DNA of 64,000 bases from positions 62,001-126,000 of the forward strand of contig JAJEEG010000006.1 of assembly GCA_022821085.1 (NCBI GenBank). Reading direction: 5' to 3'. Numbering within the stretch: position 1 is the stretch's first letter; every line of letters starts with the position of its first letter. Under the pieces are notes generated by a model. That model did not search any database. It was not told where the DNA came from and saw nothing but the letters and a program-made list of their open reading frames with translations. This DNA comes from Candidatus Latescibacterota bacterium (GTDB lineage: Bacteria; JAAXHH01). Shown one piece after another: positions 1 through 8,913 of the stretch. Made by a program: the position numbers and the translations under genes.

Positions 1-295
1 AGGCACGGATCAGCACGTAGAGGTTATGATCGTCGAAAAGGATCTTGAAGGCGGTCTGTTGCGTGGGTTCCCCGCCGTCATCCGGGTCCAGCTGTGTAAA
101 GTCGCCTGACCACTCCACGTCGTCCCAGGCCGGATCATCGCCCAGGCCGTCGATGTCGGGGGCCAGCGATGTTATGTGCCGGGTATTGTACACCCGTTTT
201 TCCGGCGCCGGCTGGCGTGCTTCGGACGCTACGGGTGCCAGTATGATCATGGCGGACAGGATGATCGTCCACCGGTGCAGTCTGTTCAGAAACAA
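1..295 (-). CDS. DUF5916/CBM9-like outer-membrane-associated protein, N-terminal part only
   Basis: The reverse strand reads open from a TTG at 295 to the window edge (about 98 residues), with a GGAGG ribosome site at about 303-307. A short hydrophobic stretch (IILSAMIILAPVAS) looks like a signal peptide. It is followed by ITSLAPDIDGLGDDPAWDD, then a DF-Q-x-DP-x-x-G-E-P-T stretch and ILFDDHNLYVLIRA. This order is typical of the carbohydrate-binding family 9-like domain at the N-terminus of DUF5916 proteins, which usually continue into a C-terminal beta-barrel outside this window. The start is not certain because an in-frame ATG lies 17 codons further in. Substrate is unknown. It is divergent from the sulfatase gene. 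Confidence 0.6.
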   Translation of the reverse strand, partial: MFLNRLHRWTIILSAMIILAPVASEARQPAPEKRVYNTRHITSLAPDIDGLGDDPAWDDVEWSGDFTQLDPDDGGEPTQQTAFKILFDDHNLYVLIRA

Positions 296-690
296 GGTAT
301 GTCCTCCAGCCTTTTGTGGGTCCTCGCCGACCATCGATTCACGTGCTGCATCTAAGACAGGGAAACGACCTGAATGGTTGCGTTTTTTCGAGCCCCCGGT
401 CTCACGCGGCGATATCGAACGGCGAGACGTACTGCTTACATTTCTTCGGACCATCCCATTCACAAAACCTGTCCGATTTTCCCCTGGGCGGATGCACTTG
501 GCCGTTCACCCCGGCCGGCGGCGTGCACACACGCGTGCATCCCCCGCACGCGTTTCCTTACATAATATGCTTTTGCCTATCGGGAATCCGGGCTGCATAT
601 TACCGTACAGGCGGCACCTTTGCCGCCCGTCGCGCCGCGCGGTCTTTCGCCGCTGCGCGCGGCCGCACCCGCAGCACGCGGAGATCCCAC
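296..690. other. Divergent intergenic region, 395 nt, with a perfect hairpin
   Basis: I see no convincing gene here. At 610-627 there is a perfect 7-bp stem (GGCGGCA / TGCCGCC) around the tetraloop CCTT, without a following T run, so it is not a classical terminator. A TAATAT or CATAAT hexamer at 561-568 could be a -10 element for the sulfatase, but no matching -35 stands out. Longer open frames crossing this region have no ribosome site and are not supported. Confidence 0.35.
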
Positions 691-2304
691 ATGCCCGCCG
701 GTCGACCGAACGTACTCTTCATCATGACCGACCAGATGCGGGCGGACTGCATGTCCGGCGTCGGCCACCCCGTGGTCCGGACGCCCCACCTCGACCATCT
801 CGCTTCCGAAGGCGTCCTCTTCCGGCGGGCCTACGTGCAGTCGGCGGTCTGCGGGCCCAGCCGCATGTGCTTCTACACGGGCCGGTATCCCCACGCCAAC
901 CGGTCTCCCTGGAACGAAGTGCCCCTGCCCGCGGACGAGAAAACCATGGGCCACTACTTCGGCGAAGCGGGGTACCGGGCGGCCCTATGCGGCAAGACGC
1001 ACTACACCCCCGATCCCTTCGGCGACCCCGGGACGCAGCCTGAACAGGGCATCCGCCGGGTGGCCCTGGCCGGCCTGGAAACCTGGGAACTGAATGAATC
1101 CAGGGGGGAGGGCTGGCTGGCTCATCTCAGGAGCAAGGGGTACGGCGAAGACGTCATTGCCGATCCTTTCGCGGTGGAAATCCCCGCGGATGCCGCCCGT
1201 ACCGGCCATGCCGACCATGCCGGCCATGCTGGCCGCGACCATTCCGCCTACCCCACGCGATTCAAGCGGGAGGACAGCGATACCGCCTTCATGACGGACC
1301 GGGCCATGGCCTTCATGGACGACGCCGGGGATTCGCCCTGGTTTCTGCACCTCTCCTACTTCAAGCCCCATCTGCCCATCGTGGCGCCCTATCCCTACAA
1401 CGGGTTGTACGATCCCGCCGATTCCCCCGCGCCGAACCGGTCGCCGGAGGAACTGGAGCGTCCCCATCCCTTCCACGTCCCCTTCCGGATCGAACGGGGC
1501 GGCGTGGCCTATGACGACGAGGAAGTGTGGCGGCAGCGAAGGGCGACCTACTACGGGTTGATCACGGAGATCGACGACCACCTGGGCAGGCTGTTCGGTT
1601 TCATGAAGGACCGGGGGCTCTGGGAGGACACGCTGATCGTCTTCACGTCCGACCACGGCGAATACGTGGGCGATCACTGGATGTTCGAGAAGGAACTCTT
1701 CTACGACGAGGCGTACAACGTGCCCTTCATCGTCCGCGATCCCCGGTCCAGCGCGGACGCCACGCGCGGGAGGACGATGGACGAGTTCGTCGAGTCCCTG
1801 GACGTCCTGCCGACCTGCCTGGAGGTGTGTGGACTTGGCGGAGCGGATGGAACAGGCGGAGCGGGCGGAGCGGACGAACTCGGCGGACCCGGCGGTGCTG
1901 GCGAACCCGGCATGCCGCCTGCCCTGCAGGGCCGGTCCCTCGTGCCCCTCCTGCGGGGCGAACGTCCGGCCGACTGGCGCAGAGAGGTTTTCGCGGACTG
2001 GGACTTCCGGTTCTACTGGACGCCGAAGAAACTCGGCATCTCGCCGGAGAAATGCCGGGGATGGATGGTGCGGGACGGCCGGTTCAAGTACTGGTATTTC
2101 AACGGTATGCCGGACGTGCTCTTCGACCTGGAAAGGGATCCGGGCGAACTTCGCAACGTGGCCGGAGATCCGCGCTATGCCGAAGCGGTCCGGGACCTGC
2201 GCGTGAGATTGATGGATTGGCGCATGTCCAACGAGGACGTGAGCCGGGTCGCGTGGACCTATGCGCGCCGCCCCGGATTCGGACGCGATCCCTTCACGGC
2301 GTAA
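691..2304 (+). CDS. Sulfatase family hydrolase (formylglycine type)
   Basis: The 537-residue alkaline-phosphatase-superfamily enzyme would cleave a sulfate ester (or phosphonate) from an unidentified substrate. NVLFIMTDQMRAD at residues 7-19 supplies the first metal-binding aspartate. C54-G-P-S-R is the C-x-P-S-R motif in which the cysteine is converted to formylglycine. FTSDHGEYVGDH later in the chain gives the second metal site. I chose the ATG at 691, just upstream of PNVLFIMTDQ and with GGAG before it; the frame is open far upstream but has no support. There is no obvious signal peptide. Two low-complexity inserts stand out: His-Ala-Gly repeats (1204-1239) and a Gly-rich run (about 1838-1912). 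No sulfatase-maturing enzyme gene is in the window. Confidence 0.88.
   Translation: MPAGRPNVLFIMTDQMRADCMSGVGHPVVRTPHLDHLASEGVLFRRAYVQSAVCGPSRMCFYTGRYPHANRSPWNEVPLPADEKTMGHYFGEAGYRAALCGKTHYTPDPFGDPGTQPEQGIRRVALAGLETWELNESRGEGWLAHLRSKGYGEDVIADPFAVEIPADAARTGHADHAGHAGRDHSAYPTRFKREDSDTAFMTDRAMAFMDDAGDSPWFLHLSYFKPHLPIVAPYPYNGLYDPADSPAPNRSPEELERPHPFHVPFRIERGGVAYDDEEVWRQRRATYYGLITEIDDHLGRLFGFMKDRGLWEDTLIVFTSDHGEYVGDHWMFEKELFYDEAYNVPFIVRDPRSSADATRGRTMDEFVESLDVLPTCLEVCGLGGADGTGGAGGADELGGPGGAGEPGMPPALQGRSLVPLLRGERPADWRREVFADWDFRFYWTPKKLGISPEKCRGWMVRDGRFKYWYFNGMPDVLFDLERDPGELRNVAGDPRYAEAVRDLRVRLMDWRMSNEDVSRVAWTYARRPGFGRDPFTA
1204..1239 (+). repeat. 9-bp tandem repeat inside the sulfatase gene, 4 copies
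   Basis: Units of the form GRCCATGCC run at 1204-1212, 1213-1221, 1222-1230 and a degenerate fourth at 1231-1239. They encode a GHADHAGHAGRD-like stretch. The same 9-bp word type recurs in tolQ at 17881-17952. Confidence 0.75.
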
Positions 2305-2353
2305 GCGGACCGCCTGGACCGCCCGGTCCGCCGCAAAAGGTACCGGAGCCCAC

Positions 2354-3202
2354 ATGAGCAGGTTTTTCTTCCTCGCCAGGAGATTCGTCGCGGGGGAATC
2401 CCTCGAGGCCGCGGTCGACGTCGTCCGGTCGTTGAACGACGACGGGCTCGACGTGACGCTGAACATGCTCGGTGAAGCGACCCGGGAACGGGAAAAAGCG
2501 GACGAGGCCGTCCACCAGTATCTCGTCATGCTGGACCTGATCCGGGACGGCGCGCTTCAGGCCAATATCTCTGTCAAGCTCACCCACCTGGGGCTGGACA
2601 TAGACGAAGCGTACTGCGTAGACAACCTGGGCCGGATCCTGGAAGCCGCCAGGGAACGGGGCATCTTCGTCCGGCTGGACATGGAAGGCTCGCCCTACAC
2701 GCAGCAGACCCTGGATATCTTCTACAACCTGTACGACCGTCACAGGAACTCCGGCGTGGTGATCCAGGCCATGCTGATGCGCAGTCCCCACGACATCTTC
2801 GTGCTCAACAAGATCGGTGCCCGCGTGCGGCTGTGCAAGGGGTCCTACCGGGAACCGGTCGACCTGGCCCTTCAGCGGATGCCCAACATCCGCGGCGCGT
2901 TTCTTTCCATGGCGGAACAGCTCCTTCGAGACGGCCACTATCCCGCATTCGCGACGCACGACGATTACCTGATCGAAGGCGTGATACGGTACGCCGAGCA
3001 ACTGGAGGTACCGCGGGACGGCTTCGAGTTCCAGATGCTCTACGGGCTGCGTCCCGGGTTCCAGAAAGAAATGCGCGCAAGGGGCTTCGGCATGCGGGTC
3101 TACGTGCCCTTCGGAACGGAGTGGATGCCCTACTTCTACCGGAGGCTCAGGGAGCGCAAGGAAAACGTATGGTTCGTCCTGCGGAACCTGGTCCGTAGCT
3201 GA
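2354..3202 (+). CDS. Proline dehydrogenase (monofunctional PRODH)
   Basis: The predicted 282-residue FAD enzyme oxidises proline to 1-pyrroline-5-carboxylate and passes electrons to the quinone pool. The TIM-barrel signatures of the PutA/PRODH family are present in order: ISVKLTHLG, VRLDMEGS, RVRLCKGSY near residue 157, FATHD near 199, FEFQMLYGLR near 224 and VYVPFGTEW near 249, ending with the RRLRERKEN helix that contacts proline. The length fits stand-alone bacterial enzymes (about 300 residues) rather than bifunctional PutA. The ATG at 2354 was chosen because homology begins there. It lies 49 nt after the sulfatase stop and could be co-transcribed. No P5C dehydrogenase gene is in view. 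Confidence 0.9.
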   Translation: MSRFFFLARRFVAGESLEAAVDVVRSLNDDGLDVTLNMLGEATREREKADEAVHQYLVMLDLIRDGALQANISVKLTHLGLDIDEAYCVDNLGRILEAARERGIFVRLDMEGSPYTQQTLDIFYNLYDRHRNSGVVIQAMLMRSPHDIFVLNKIGARVRLCKGSYREPVDLALQRMPNIRGAFLSMAEQLLRDGHYPAFATHDDYLIEGVIRYAEQLEVPRDGFEFQMLYGLRPGFQKEMRARGFGMRVYVPFGTEWMPYFYRRLRERKENVWFVLRNLVRS

Positions 3203-3259
3203 GATTTGAATCGTCACGCGTCCCACCGCGATCTGTGCGCCTTTTCCGCGGTATAATCA

Positions 3260-3289
3260 TTGACAACGCCGCGGCCGTGATACCATAAT
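3260..3289 (+). promoter_or_regulatory. Putative sigma-70 promoter upstream of tsaD
   Basis: A perfect TTGACA lies at 3260-3265 and CATAAT at 3284-3289, 18 bp apart. The tsaD start is about 140 nt downstream. An alternative -10 (TACCAT, 3281) would give only 15 bp. Confidence 0.45.
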
Positions 3290-3429
3290 TTGAAAACCAT
3301 TCACGGGTGTTACATATTTCCTGGACGTGTACCAGTCCGGAACGCGGATTCAACATCCGTATAGACAACGGCGAAATCTGTTTCAGCAGACCCATGGCGC
3401 AGTCTCAGAAGTGAGCCTATCGAGGGGCC

Positions 3430-4470
3430 ATGCACATCCTCGGAATCGATACCTCCTGCGATGAAACCGCGGCCGCCGTCGTTCGCGATGAAACGACCGT
3501 CCTGTCCAACGTGATCTCCTCGCAGGGCATACACGTCGAATACGGGGGCGTCGTGCCGGAACTGGCCTCTCGGGCCCACCTGGCCCTTCTGCTGCCCGCG
3601 ATCGAATCGGCCCTGCAACAAGCCTCATGCGAAGCGGACAGCCTGGACGCGATCGCCGTGACCTACGGGCCCGGGCTGGCGGGCTGCCTGCTGATCGGAC
3701 TTTCCACGGTCAAATCCATCGCGATGGCCATGGGCAAACCCCTGGTCGGCGTGAACCACATCGAAGGGCATGTGTTCGCGGGGCGCCTGGCGGACGGGGA
3801 TCTCGCACCTCCCTTCATTTCGCTCGTCGTATCCGGCGGACACACGCAGCTGGTGCTCGTCGAGGACTGGGGCCGGTACCGCATCCTGGGCAATACGCGC
3901 GATGACGCGGCCGGCGAGGCCTTCGACAAGGTCGCCAGGCTGATGCGCATCGGGTATCCCGGGGGCCCCGTCATCGACCGATTGTCGCGCGACGGAGACC
4001 CCGGGTTCCTGGACTTTCCCCGGACCTACCTGGATCCCGACGGTTTCGAGTTCAGTTTCAGCGGCCTCAAGAACGCCATACGCATGTATCTTTCGGGACA
4101 GACCGAAGCGGAGATCGACCGCGACCGCGCCCACATCGCCGCGTCCTTCCAGGAAGCCGTCGTAGACGTGCTGGTCGACAAGTCCGTGGCCGCCGCTGCG
4201 GCCGCCGGTGTGGACGCCATTCTGATTACGGGCGGCGTGGCGTGCAACAGCCGGCTGCGCGAGCGGATGACGGAAAGGGGCGCCGGATCGGGGCTCCGGG
4301 TGGTCTATCCCCCGCCCATTCTGTGCACGGACAACGGCGCCATGATCGCCGCGGCCGGGGCTTACCGGTTTCGCAACGGTCAGCGGGACGGGCTTTCGCT
4401 TTCCGTCCTGCCCCGCGCGCGCCTGGCGGATCTAAACGGCGCAGGTTCCGTCGCGACAGCGCGATCATGA
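3430..4470 (+). CDS. tsaD: tRNA N6-adenosine threonylcarbamoyltransferase TsaD
   Basis: TsaD transfers the threonylcarbamoyl group from TC-AMP to A37 of tRNAs that read ANN codons, working with TsaB, TsaE and TsaC in the cytoplasm. The 346-residue length is standard. HILGIDTSCDETAAAVV opens the ASKHA fold. The iron/metal-binding HIEGH motif lies at about residues 110-114. VSGGHTQLVLV and a C-terminal ITGGVACNSRLRE motif complete the family signature. The ATG at 3430 is preceded by GAGGGGCC. The next gene begins about 60 nt downstream, but the other tsa genes are not here. Confidence 0.97.
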   Translation: MHILGIDTSCDETAAAVVRDETTVLSNVISSQGIHVEYGGVVPELASRAHLALLLPAIESALQQASCEADSLDAIAVTYGPGLAGCLLIGLSTVKSIAMAMGKPLVGVNHIEGHVFAGRLADGDLAPPFISLVVSGGHTQLVLVEDWGRYRILGNTRDDAAGEAFDKVARLMRIGYPGGPVIDRLSRDGDPGFLDFPRTYLDPDGFEFSFSGLKNAIRMYLSGQTEAEIDRDRAHIAASFQEAVVDVLVDKSVAAAAAAGVDAILITGGVACNSRLRERMTERGAGSGLRVVYPPPILCTDNGAMIAAAGAYRFRNGQRDGLSLSVLPRARLADLNGAGSVATARS

Positions 4471-4530
4471 CGGCCAATGGGGTCGGCAGGTTCCGGCACG
4501 CCGGTCAATCCAGGAATCTCGAGTGCGGCC

Positions 4531-5844
4531 ATGAACCGTATAGCGTCATTCTTCAGGTTCGACGAACACAACACGGACTGGCGGACCGAGGCCACCGGCG
4601 GCCTGACGACCTTCATGACGATGGCCTACATCGTGGCGGTAAACCCCGCCATGCTGTCGGAGGCGATGGGCCAGGCGTTGTTCGGGGAACTCCTGTTCGC
4701 CACCTGCGCGTCCGCCGCCATCGGCACGATTTTGATGGCGCTGCTGGCGAACTACCCCTTCGCCCTGGCGCCCGGCATGGGGCTCAACGCCTTTTTCACC
4801 TATACCATCGTGCTGGGCATGGGGGTGGACTGGCCTATCGCGCTCGCCGTGGTGCTGGCGTCGGGTCTCCTGTTCCTGTTGTTGACGGTTCTGCGCGTGA
4901 GGGAAGCCATCATCACGGCGGTGCCCGATCCGCTCAAGCGCGCGACGGCGGCAGGTATCGGACTGTTCATCGCGTTCATCGGTCTCCGGAATGCCGGCAT
5001 CATCGTGGACGATCCGGTCACCCTGGTCGACCTGGGGGAGGTGCGTTCCTGGCCGTTCGCGCTGACGCTCGCCGGTCTGGCGGGCATCGGCGTCATGCTT
5101 GCCCGGGGCATTCGCGGCGCGATCCTGCTGGGCGTGGCCGGGGTCGCTATTCTGGCCATGATCATCGGCGTGGTACCCTGGCCGACCGGCGTGGTCAGCC
5201 TGCCCGCCTGGCCGGCAACCCTCTTCGGGGAGGCGATCGTCCACTTGCCGTACACCCTGGACACGATGTTTCTCCATCTCGTCTTCGCCTTCTTGTTCGT
5301 GGACCTGTTCGATACCATGGGCACGCTGGTCGGCCTCTCGGAACGCTCGGGTTTCCTGGACCGCCAGGGCCGGCTGCCCCGGGCCAACCGCGCGCTGCTT
5401 GCGGACTCCGTCGGGACGGTTTTCGGGAGTGTGCTGGGCTCATCGACCGTGACCACCTACATCGAGAGCGCCACCGGCATATCTTCCGGGGCGCGGACGG
5501 GATTCTCCAGCCTGGTCGTCGCCTTCCTGTTCATCGGAACGTTGTTCGTGGCTCCATTGGTCGAATCCATACCGGTTTTCGCCACTGCGCCGGCACTGAT
5601 CGTAACAGGCGTGCTGATGATGGCCTCGGCGGCGCGGGTGGACTGGAGCGACGCGACGGAAGCGGTCCCTGTTTTCCTGACGATGATTTCGATCCCTTTG
5701 ACGTTCAGCATCGCCGACGGGCTGGCCGTGGGTTTCGTCGCCTATCCGGTCATCAAGAGATTGAGCGGCAGGGGCGCGGACGTGCATCCGTTCGTCGACG
5801 TCCTGGCGCTTGTCTTCATCGCGCGTTACGTTTTCATGGAGTGA
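4531..5844 (+). CDS. NCS2-family purine permease, AzgA type
   Basis: This 437-residue inner-membrane protein should import adenine, guanine or hypoxanthine with protons. The N-terminus FFRFDEHNTDWRTEATGG followed by LTTFMTMAYIVAVNPAML is the AzgA signature. Further on come the VDLFDTMGTLVGL segment and the SSTVTTYIESATGISSGART region around the substrate site. Hydrophobic segments cover nearly the whole chain, consistent with a 13-14 helix transporter. The ATG at 4531 matches family starts; an upstream in-frame start at 4477 would add an unsupported polar extension. It is followed after 66 nt by a TonB-dependent receptor gene, so joint transcription is possible. Confidence 0.9.
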   Translation: MNRIASFFRFDEHNTDWRTEATGGLTTFMTMAYIVAVNPAMLSEAMGQALFGELLFATCASAAIGTILMALLANYPFALAPGMGLNAFFTYTIVLGMGVDWPIALAVVLASGLLFLLLTVLRVREAIITAVPDPLKRATAAGIGLFIAFIGLRNAGIIVDDPVTLVDLGEVRSWPFALTLAGLAGIGVMLARGIRGAILLGVAGVAILAMIIGVVPWPTGVVSLPAWPATLFGEAIVHLPYTLDTMFLHLVFAFLFVDLFDTMGTLVGLSERSGFLDRQGRLPRANRALLADSVGTVFGSVLGSSTVTTYIESATGISSGARTGFSSLVVAFLFIGTLFVAPLVESIPVFATAPALIVTGVLMMASAARVDWSDATEAVPVFLTMISIPLTFSIADGLAVGFVAYPVIKRLSGRGADVHPFVDVLALVFIARYVFME

Positions 5845-5910
5845 TCTTCGTTTACAGGCCTGTACCAGTGGCCTCCAATCACCACCGGCAACTGTGGGGA
5901 GGGATTCATC

Positions 5911-8745
5911 ATGCGCATTACGAGCGTGGTACTGCTTTTGCTGTTCAGTGTATGGCCGGCGGCAGCCCAGGAAACCGGCAGCCTGGCCGGCAGAATCGCC
6001 TCCGATGACGGCATGGCGCTGTTCGGCGCCAATATCGTTGTCGAGAGCGACGCGATCGAAGGACTGCGGGGAACGACGAGCGACGGAGAGGGAATGTTCC
6101 GCATCGACGGCCTCCCCCCCGGCGTCTATGAAGTAACTGCTTCCTTCCTCGGTTACGCATCGATTACCACGGCCGGCGTGATGATCCGCGGCGGCGAAAC
6201 CACCACGCTGAATATCGGCCTGGCGGCTACGACGCTGATCGGCGAGCAGGTCGTGGTTACCGCTTCACGCAAGCAGGAGAAGCTGCTGGACGCGCCGGCT
6301 TCCATTTCCGTGGTCGAGCTGGACGAGATCATGAACCGGCCCACCCTGTCGGCAACCGATTACATCAAGGACCTGGCCGGCGTGGACCAGGCCAAGGTCG
6401 GCGTTTCCCAAAGTTCCACCGTGATCCGGGGATTCAACCGCACGTTTACCGGATCCCTCCTGCAGATGGTGGACAACCGGATCGCGCGCATTGCCTCGCT
6501 CCGGCTCAACATGGGTAGCGCCATTCCCTTGACGAGCGAGGACATCCAGCGCATCGAGGTCGTCCGCGGGCCGGGTTCCGCCCTGTACGGCCCCAACAGC
6601 GCCAACGGGGTCATGCACATCGTGACCCGTTCGCCCATCGGTTCGGAGGGCAACGCGATTTCTCTGTTCGGCGGTGAACGCAGTATGCGCAAAGCGACCT
6701 TCCGGCACGCCAGCAGCGTCGACGGAAAAATAGGGTTCAAGGTTTCGGGCGAGTACTCGAAGGCGAGCGAATGGGAATACGAAGACCCCGCGGAGGTCAT
6801 CCCACGGGATAACGACAACGAACGCCTGCTCGGAGAAATCCGTATCGACCTGCGTCCGACCGACGACCTGTCCATCATCGGATCGGCCGGTTATTCCCGG
6901 ATAAAAGCCGTCCAGATGACCGGGCAGGGGGCGGCCCAGGCCGCCGACTGGTCCACCCGGTTCTTTCAGGCCCGGTCGCAATACAAGGGATGGTTCGCGC
7001 AGATCTTTGTAAACATGAACGACGCGGGCGATACCAGGCTCCTCCGGACCAACGAGCCCATCGTGGATACGTCCAGGTTGACCGTCATGCAACTGCAGCA
7101 CAACCTCGAATTCGGTGCAAGGCAGCAGTTCACCTACGGCGTCGACGCGCTGCTGACCCGGCCCAATACCGGAAACACGACCCACGGCCGTTATGAAGAC
7201 GATGACAGTCTGGACGAATACGGGTTGTACCTGCAAAGCGAGACGAACCTGAACGACCAGGTCAGCGTGATGCTGGCCGGCCGGCTGGACGAGCACAGCA
7301 AGTTCGAAGACCCGGTTTTCTCGCCGAGGGCGGCCCTGGTCATCAAGCCTTCGACGGAGAGTACGCTCCGTCTTACCTACAACCGGGCGTTCGGCACACC
7401 CAGTTCCGTGCATTACTTTCTAGACCTGAAGGCAAGCTCCGACCCCTTCGGACTGGGCAGGAATTTCGGCGCCCTGGGCCTGGGTCCGGACCGCACCATC
7501 GATCTGCGCACGCAGGGGGTCAACTCGCAGTTCACCTTCCGGCGCGGGGACAACGGCCTGCCCATGTACCGTTCGCCCTTCGCTCCCGTGGCGGGGCTGC
7601 CCGCGGACACGTACCTGCCCATGAACGATCCGGCCAGCACCAATCTCCTCTGGGGCGTGGCCCGCGGGGCTGTGCTGGCGCAGCTTGTGCCGCAGCTCCA
7701 GGCGCTGGCGACCCCCCTCATCACGCAACAGATTATCGCACTCGGCCTCCCCGCCGAAACGGCCGCTCAACTGGCGGGCCAGCAGGCTGCGCAACTGGCC
7801 GCCGCGTTCCCGGGCGTCATCCCGTCCGCGCTGCCGGGGCTCACGAATTCACTGGGCGTGCTGGACACGGGGACAGGCTCGTTCAATCCGGTCGATCCTT
7901 CCTGGGTCAGGGGAATCGACCCGATGAGACCGTCCATCACCGAGACGATTGAAGTGGGTTACAAGGGTGTCGTCGGCAACAAGCTGGTGCTGACCGCGGA
8001 TTTCTATCGCAACAAGATTCACGACTTCATCAGTTCCATCCACATCGTGACCCCCAACGTGTTCCTCGACCCCGGACCGCTGGCCTCTGCCCTGGGCGCG
8101 GGTATCGCGCAGCAACTCGCCCTTCCGGAGAACGCGCAGCTGGCGCAGGTCGCCGCGGCGATCGACAATCCCGCCCTGGGCCTGGGCGGCAACGGAAACG
8201 GATCGCCGGTGGACGAACTGGCGGGGATCTTCGTGAGCACGGCGGCCATGATCCCCTTCGGTACGGTGACGCCGGCGGAAGCCTCGGACCCCAATGCCGT
8301 GATGCTGACCTACCGCAATTTCGGAGAAGTTACCTACCACGGCGCGGACCTCGGATTTTCCTTCTATCCGAGCGACGTGTGGAACCTCTCGGGCAGTTAC
8401 TCCTATATCAACACGAACCTGTTCGAGAACGTGGACGGCATGGACGACATACCGTTGAACGCGCCGCGTCACAAATTGTCCCTGGCGATCGGTCTGAAGC
8501 CGCCCGGCACGCCGCTCAACCTCGGCGCCCGCATGCGTTACCGCGGGGATTTTGAAATGGCCGACGGCGTCTATGTCGGCGACGTGGATTCCCATACCGT
8601 CGTGGATATGAGCGCCGCCTATGAATTCTCCAGGGTCACGTTCAGCGTGGAGGCCAGCAATCTGTTCAACACGGAGTATCAGGCGTTCGTCGGGGCGCCG
8701 ATGATCGGGCGCCTGGTCATGGCGGGTATGGCGGTGCGTTTCTGA
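5911..8745 (+). CDS. TonB-dependent outer-membrane receptor, copy 1
   Basis: This 944-residue receptor would carry an unknown ligand across the outer membrane using TonB energy. A signal peptide (MRITSVVLLLLFSVWPAAAQ) is followed by a carboxypeptidase-regulatory-like beta-sandwich (about residues 26-110). A plug domain follows (VVVTASRKQEKLLDAPASI, then VRGPGSALYGPNSANGVMHI near 222) and then the barrel, which ends in F as outer-membrane barrels do. A GGAGG site precedes the ATG. Residues of about 587-665 form an Ala/Gln/Leu-rich insert, probably in an extracellular loop. The next gene is a clear paralogue in the same orientation, so this is a tandem duplication. Confidence 0.93.
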   Translation: MRITSVVLLLLFSVWPAAAQETGSLAGRIASDDGMALFGANIVVESDAIEGLRGTTSDGEGMFRIDGLPPGVYEVTASFLGYASITTAGVMIRGGETTTLNIGLAATTLIGEQVVVTASRKQEKLLDAPASISVVELDEIMNRPTLSATDYIKDLAGVDQAKVGVSQSSTVIRGFNRTFTGSLLQMVDNRIARIASLRLNMGSAIPLTSEDIQRIEVVRGPGSALYGPNSANGVMHIVTRSPIGSEGNAISLFGGERSMRKATFRHASSVDGKIGFKVSGEYSKASEWEYEDPAEVIPRDNDNERLLGEIRIDLRPTDDLSIIGSAGYSRIKAVQMTGQGAAQAADWSTRFFQARSQYKGWFAQIFVNMNDAGDTRLLRTNEPIVDTSRLTVMQLQHNLEFGARQQFTYGVDALLTRPNTGNTTHGRYEDDDSLDEYGLYLQSETNLNDQVSVMLAGRLDEHSKFEDPVFSPRAALVIKPSTESTLRLTYNRAFGTPSSVHYFLDLKASSDPFGLGRNFGALGLGPDRTIDLRTQGVNSQFTFRRGDNGLPMYRSPFAPVAGLPADTYLPMNDPASTNLLWGVARGAVLAQLVPQLQALATPLITQQIIALGLPAETAAQLAGQQAAQLAAAFPGVIPSALPGLTNSLGVLDTGTGSFNPVDPSWVRGIDPMRPSITETIEVGYKGVVGNKLVLTADFYRNKIHDFISSIHIVTPNVFLDPGPLASALGAGIAQQLALPENAQLAQVAAAIDNPALGLGGNGNGSPVDELAGIFVSTAAMIPFGTVTPAEASDPNAVMLTYRNFGEVTYHGADLGFSFYPSDVWNLSGSYSYINTNLFENVDGMDDIPLNAPRHKLSLAIGLKPPGTPLNLGARMRYRGDFEMADGVYVGDVDSHTVVDMSAAYEFSRVTFSVEASNLFNTEYQAFVGAPMIGRLVMAGMAVRF

Positions 8746-8767
8746 GCGACATCGGGCGGTAATTCGC

Positions 8768-8795
8768 TTGACAAATCCGCGTATATTCTTATTCT
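8768..8795 (+). promoter_or_regulatory. Putative sigma-70 promoter of the second TonB-dependent receptor
   Basis: A perfect TTGACA at 8768-8773 is followed 16 bp later by TATTCT at 8790-8795; TATAAG at 8795 is an alternative at 21 bp. The gene starts at 8914, so the second receptor copy appears to have its own control, with a leader of about 110 nt. Confidence 0.45.
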
Positions 8796-8913
8796 ATAAG
8801 TAATTACGCGCGTTTCAACAGATGGTCCGCGCCGGCGCGAATCGGAGGTCGAATCGTGCCGGCGCGGGGTCCATTCTCCCCACGGATCATATCGGCAGGA
8901 AGGAACCGTTCCG

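Noticed and set aside
316-690. Upstream extension of the sulfatase reading frame
   Set aside because: The frame is open from 316, but the residues before PAGRPNVLFIM have no family similarity and no ribosome site, and GGAG lies right before the ATG at 691.
985-2529. Long minus-strand open frame opposite the sulfatase and proline dehydrogenase genes
   Set aside because: It is a codon-bias shadow in high-GC DNA: no recognisable domain, and it covers two well-supported genes on the other strand.
4242-6008. A 588-codon plus-strand frame overlapping tsaD and the purine permease
   Set aside because: It is an Arg/Gly/His-rich out-of-frame reading of two certain genes.
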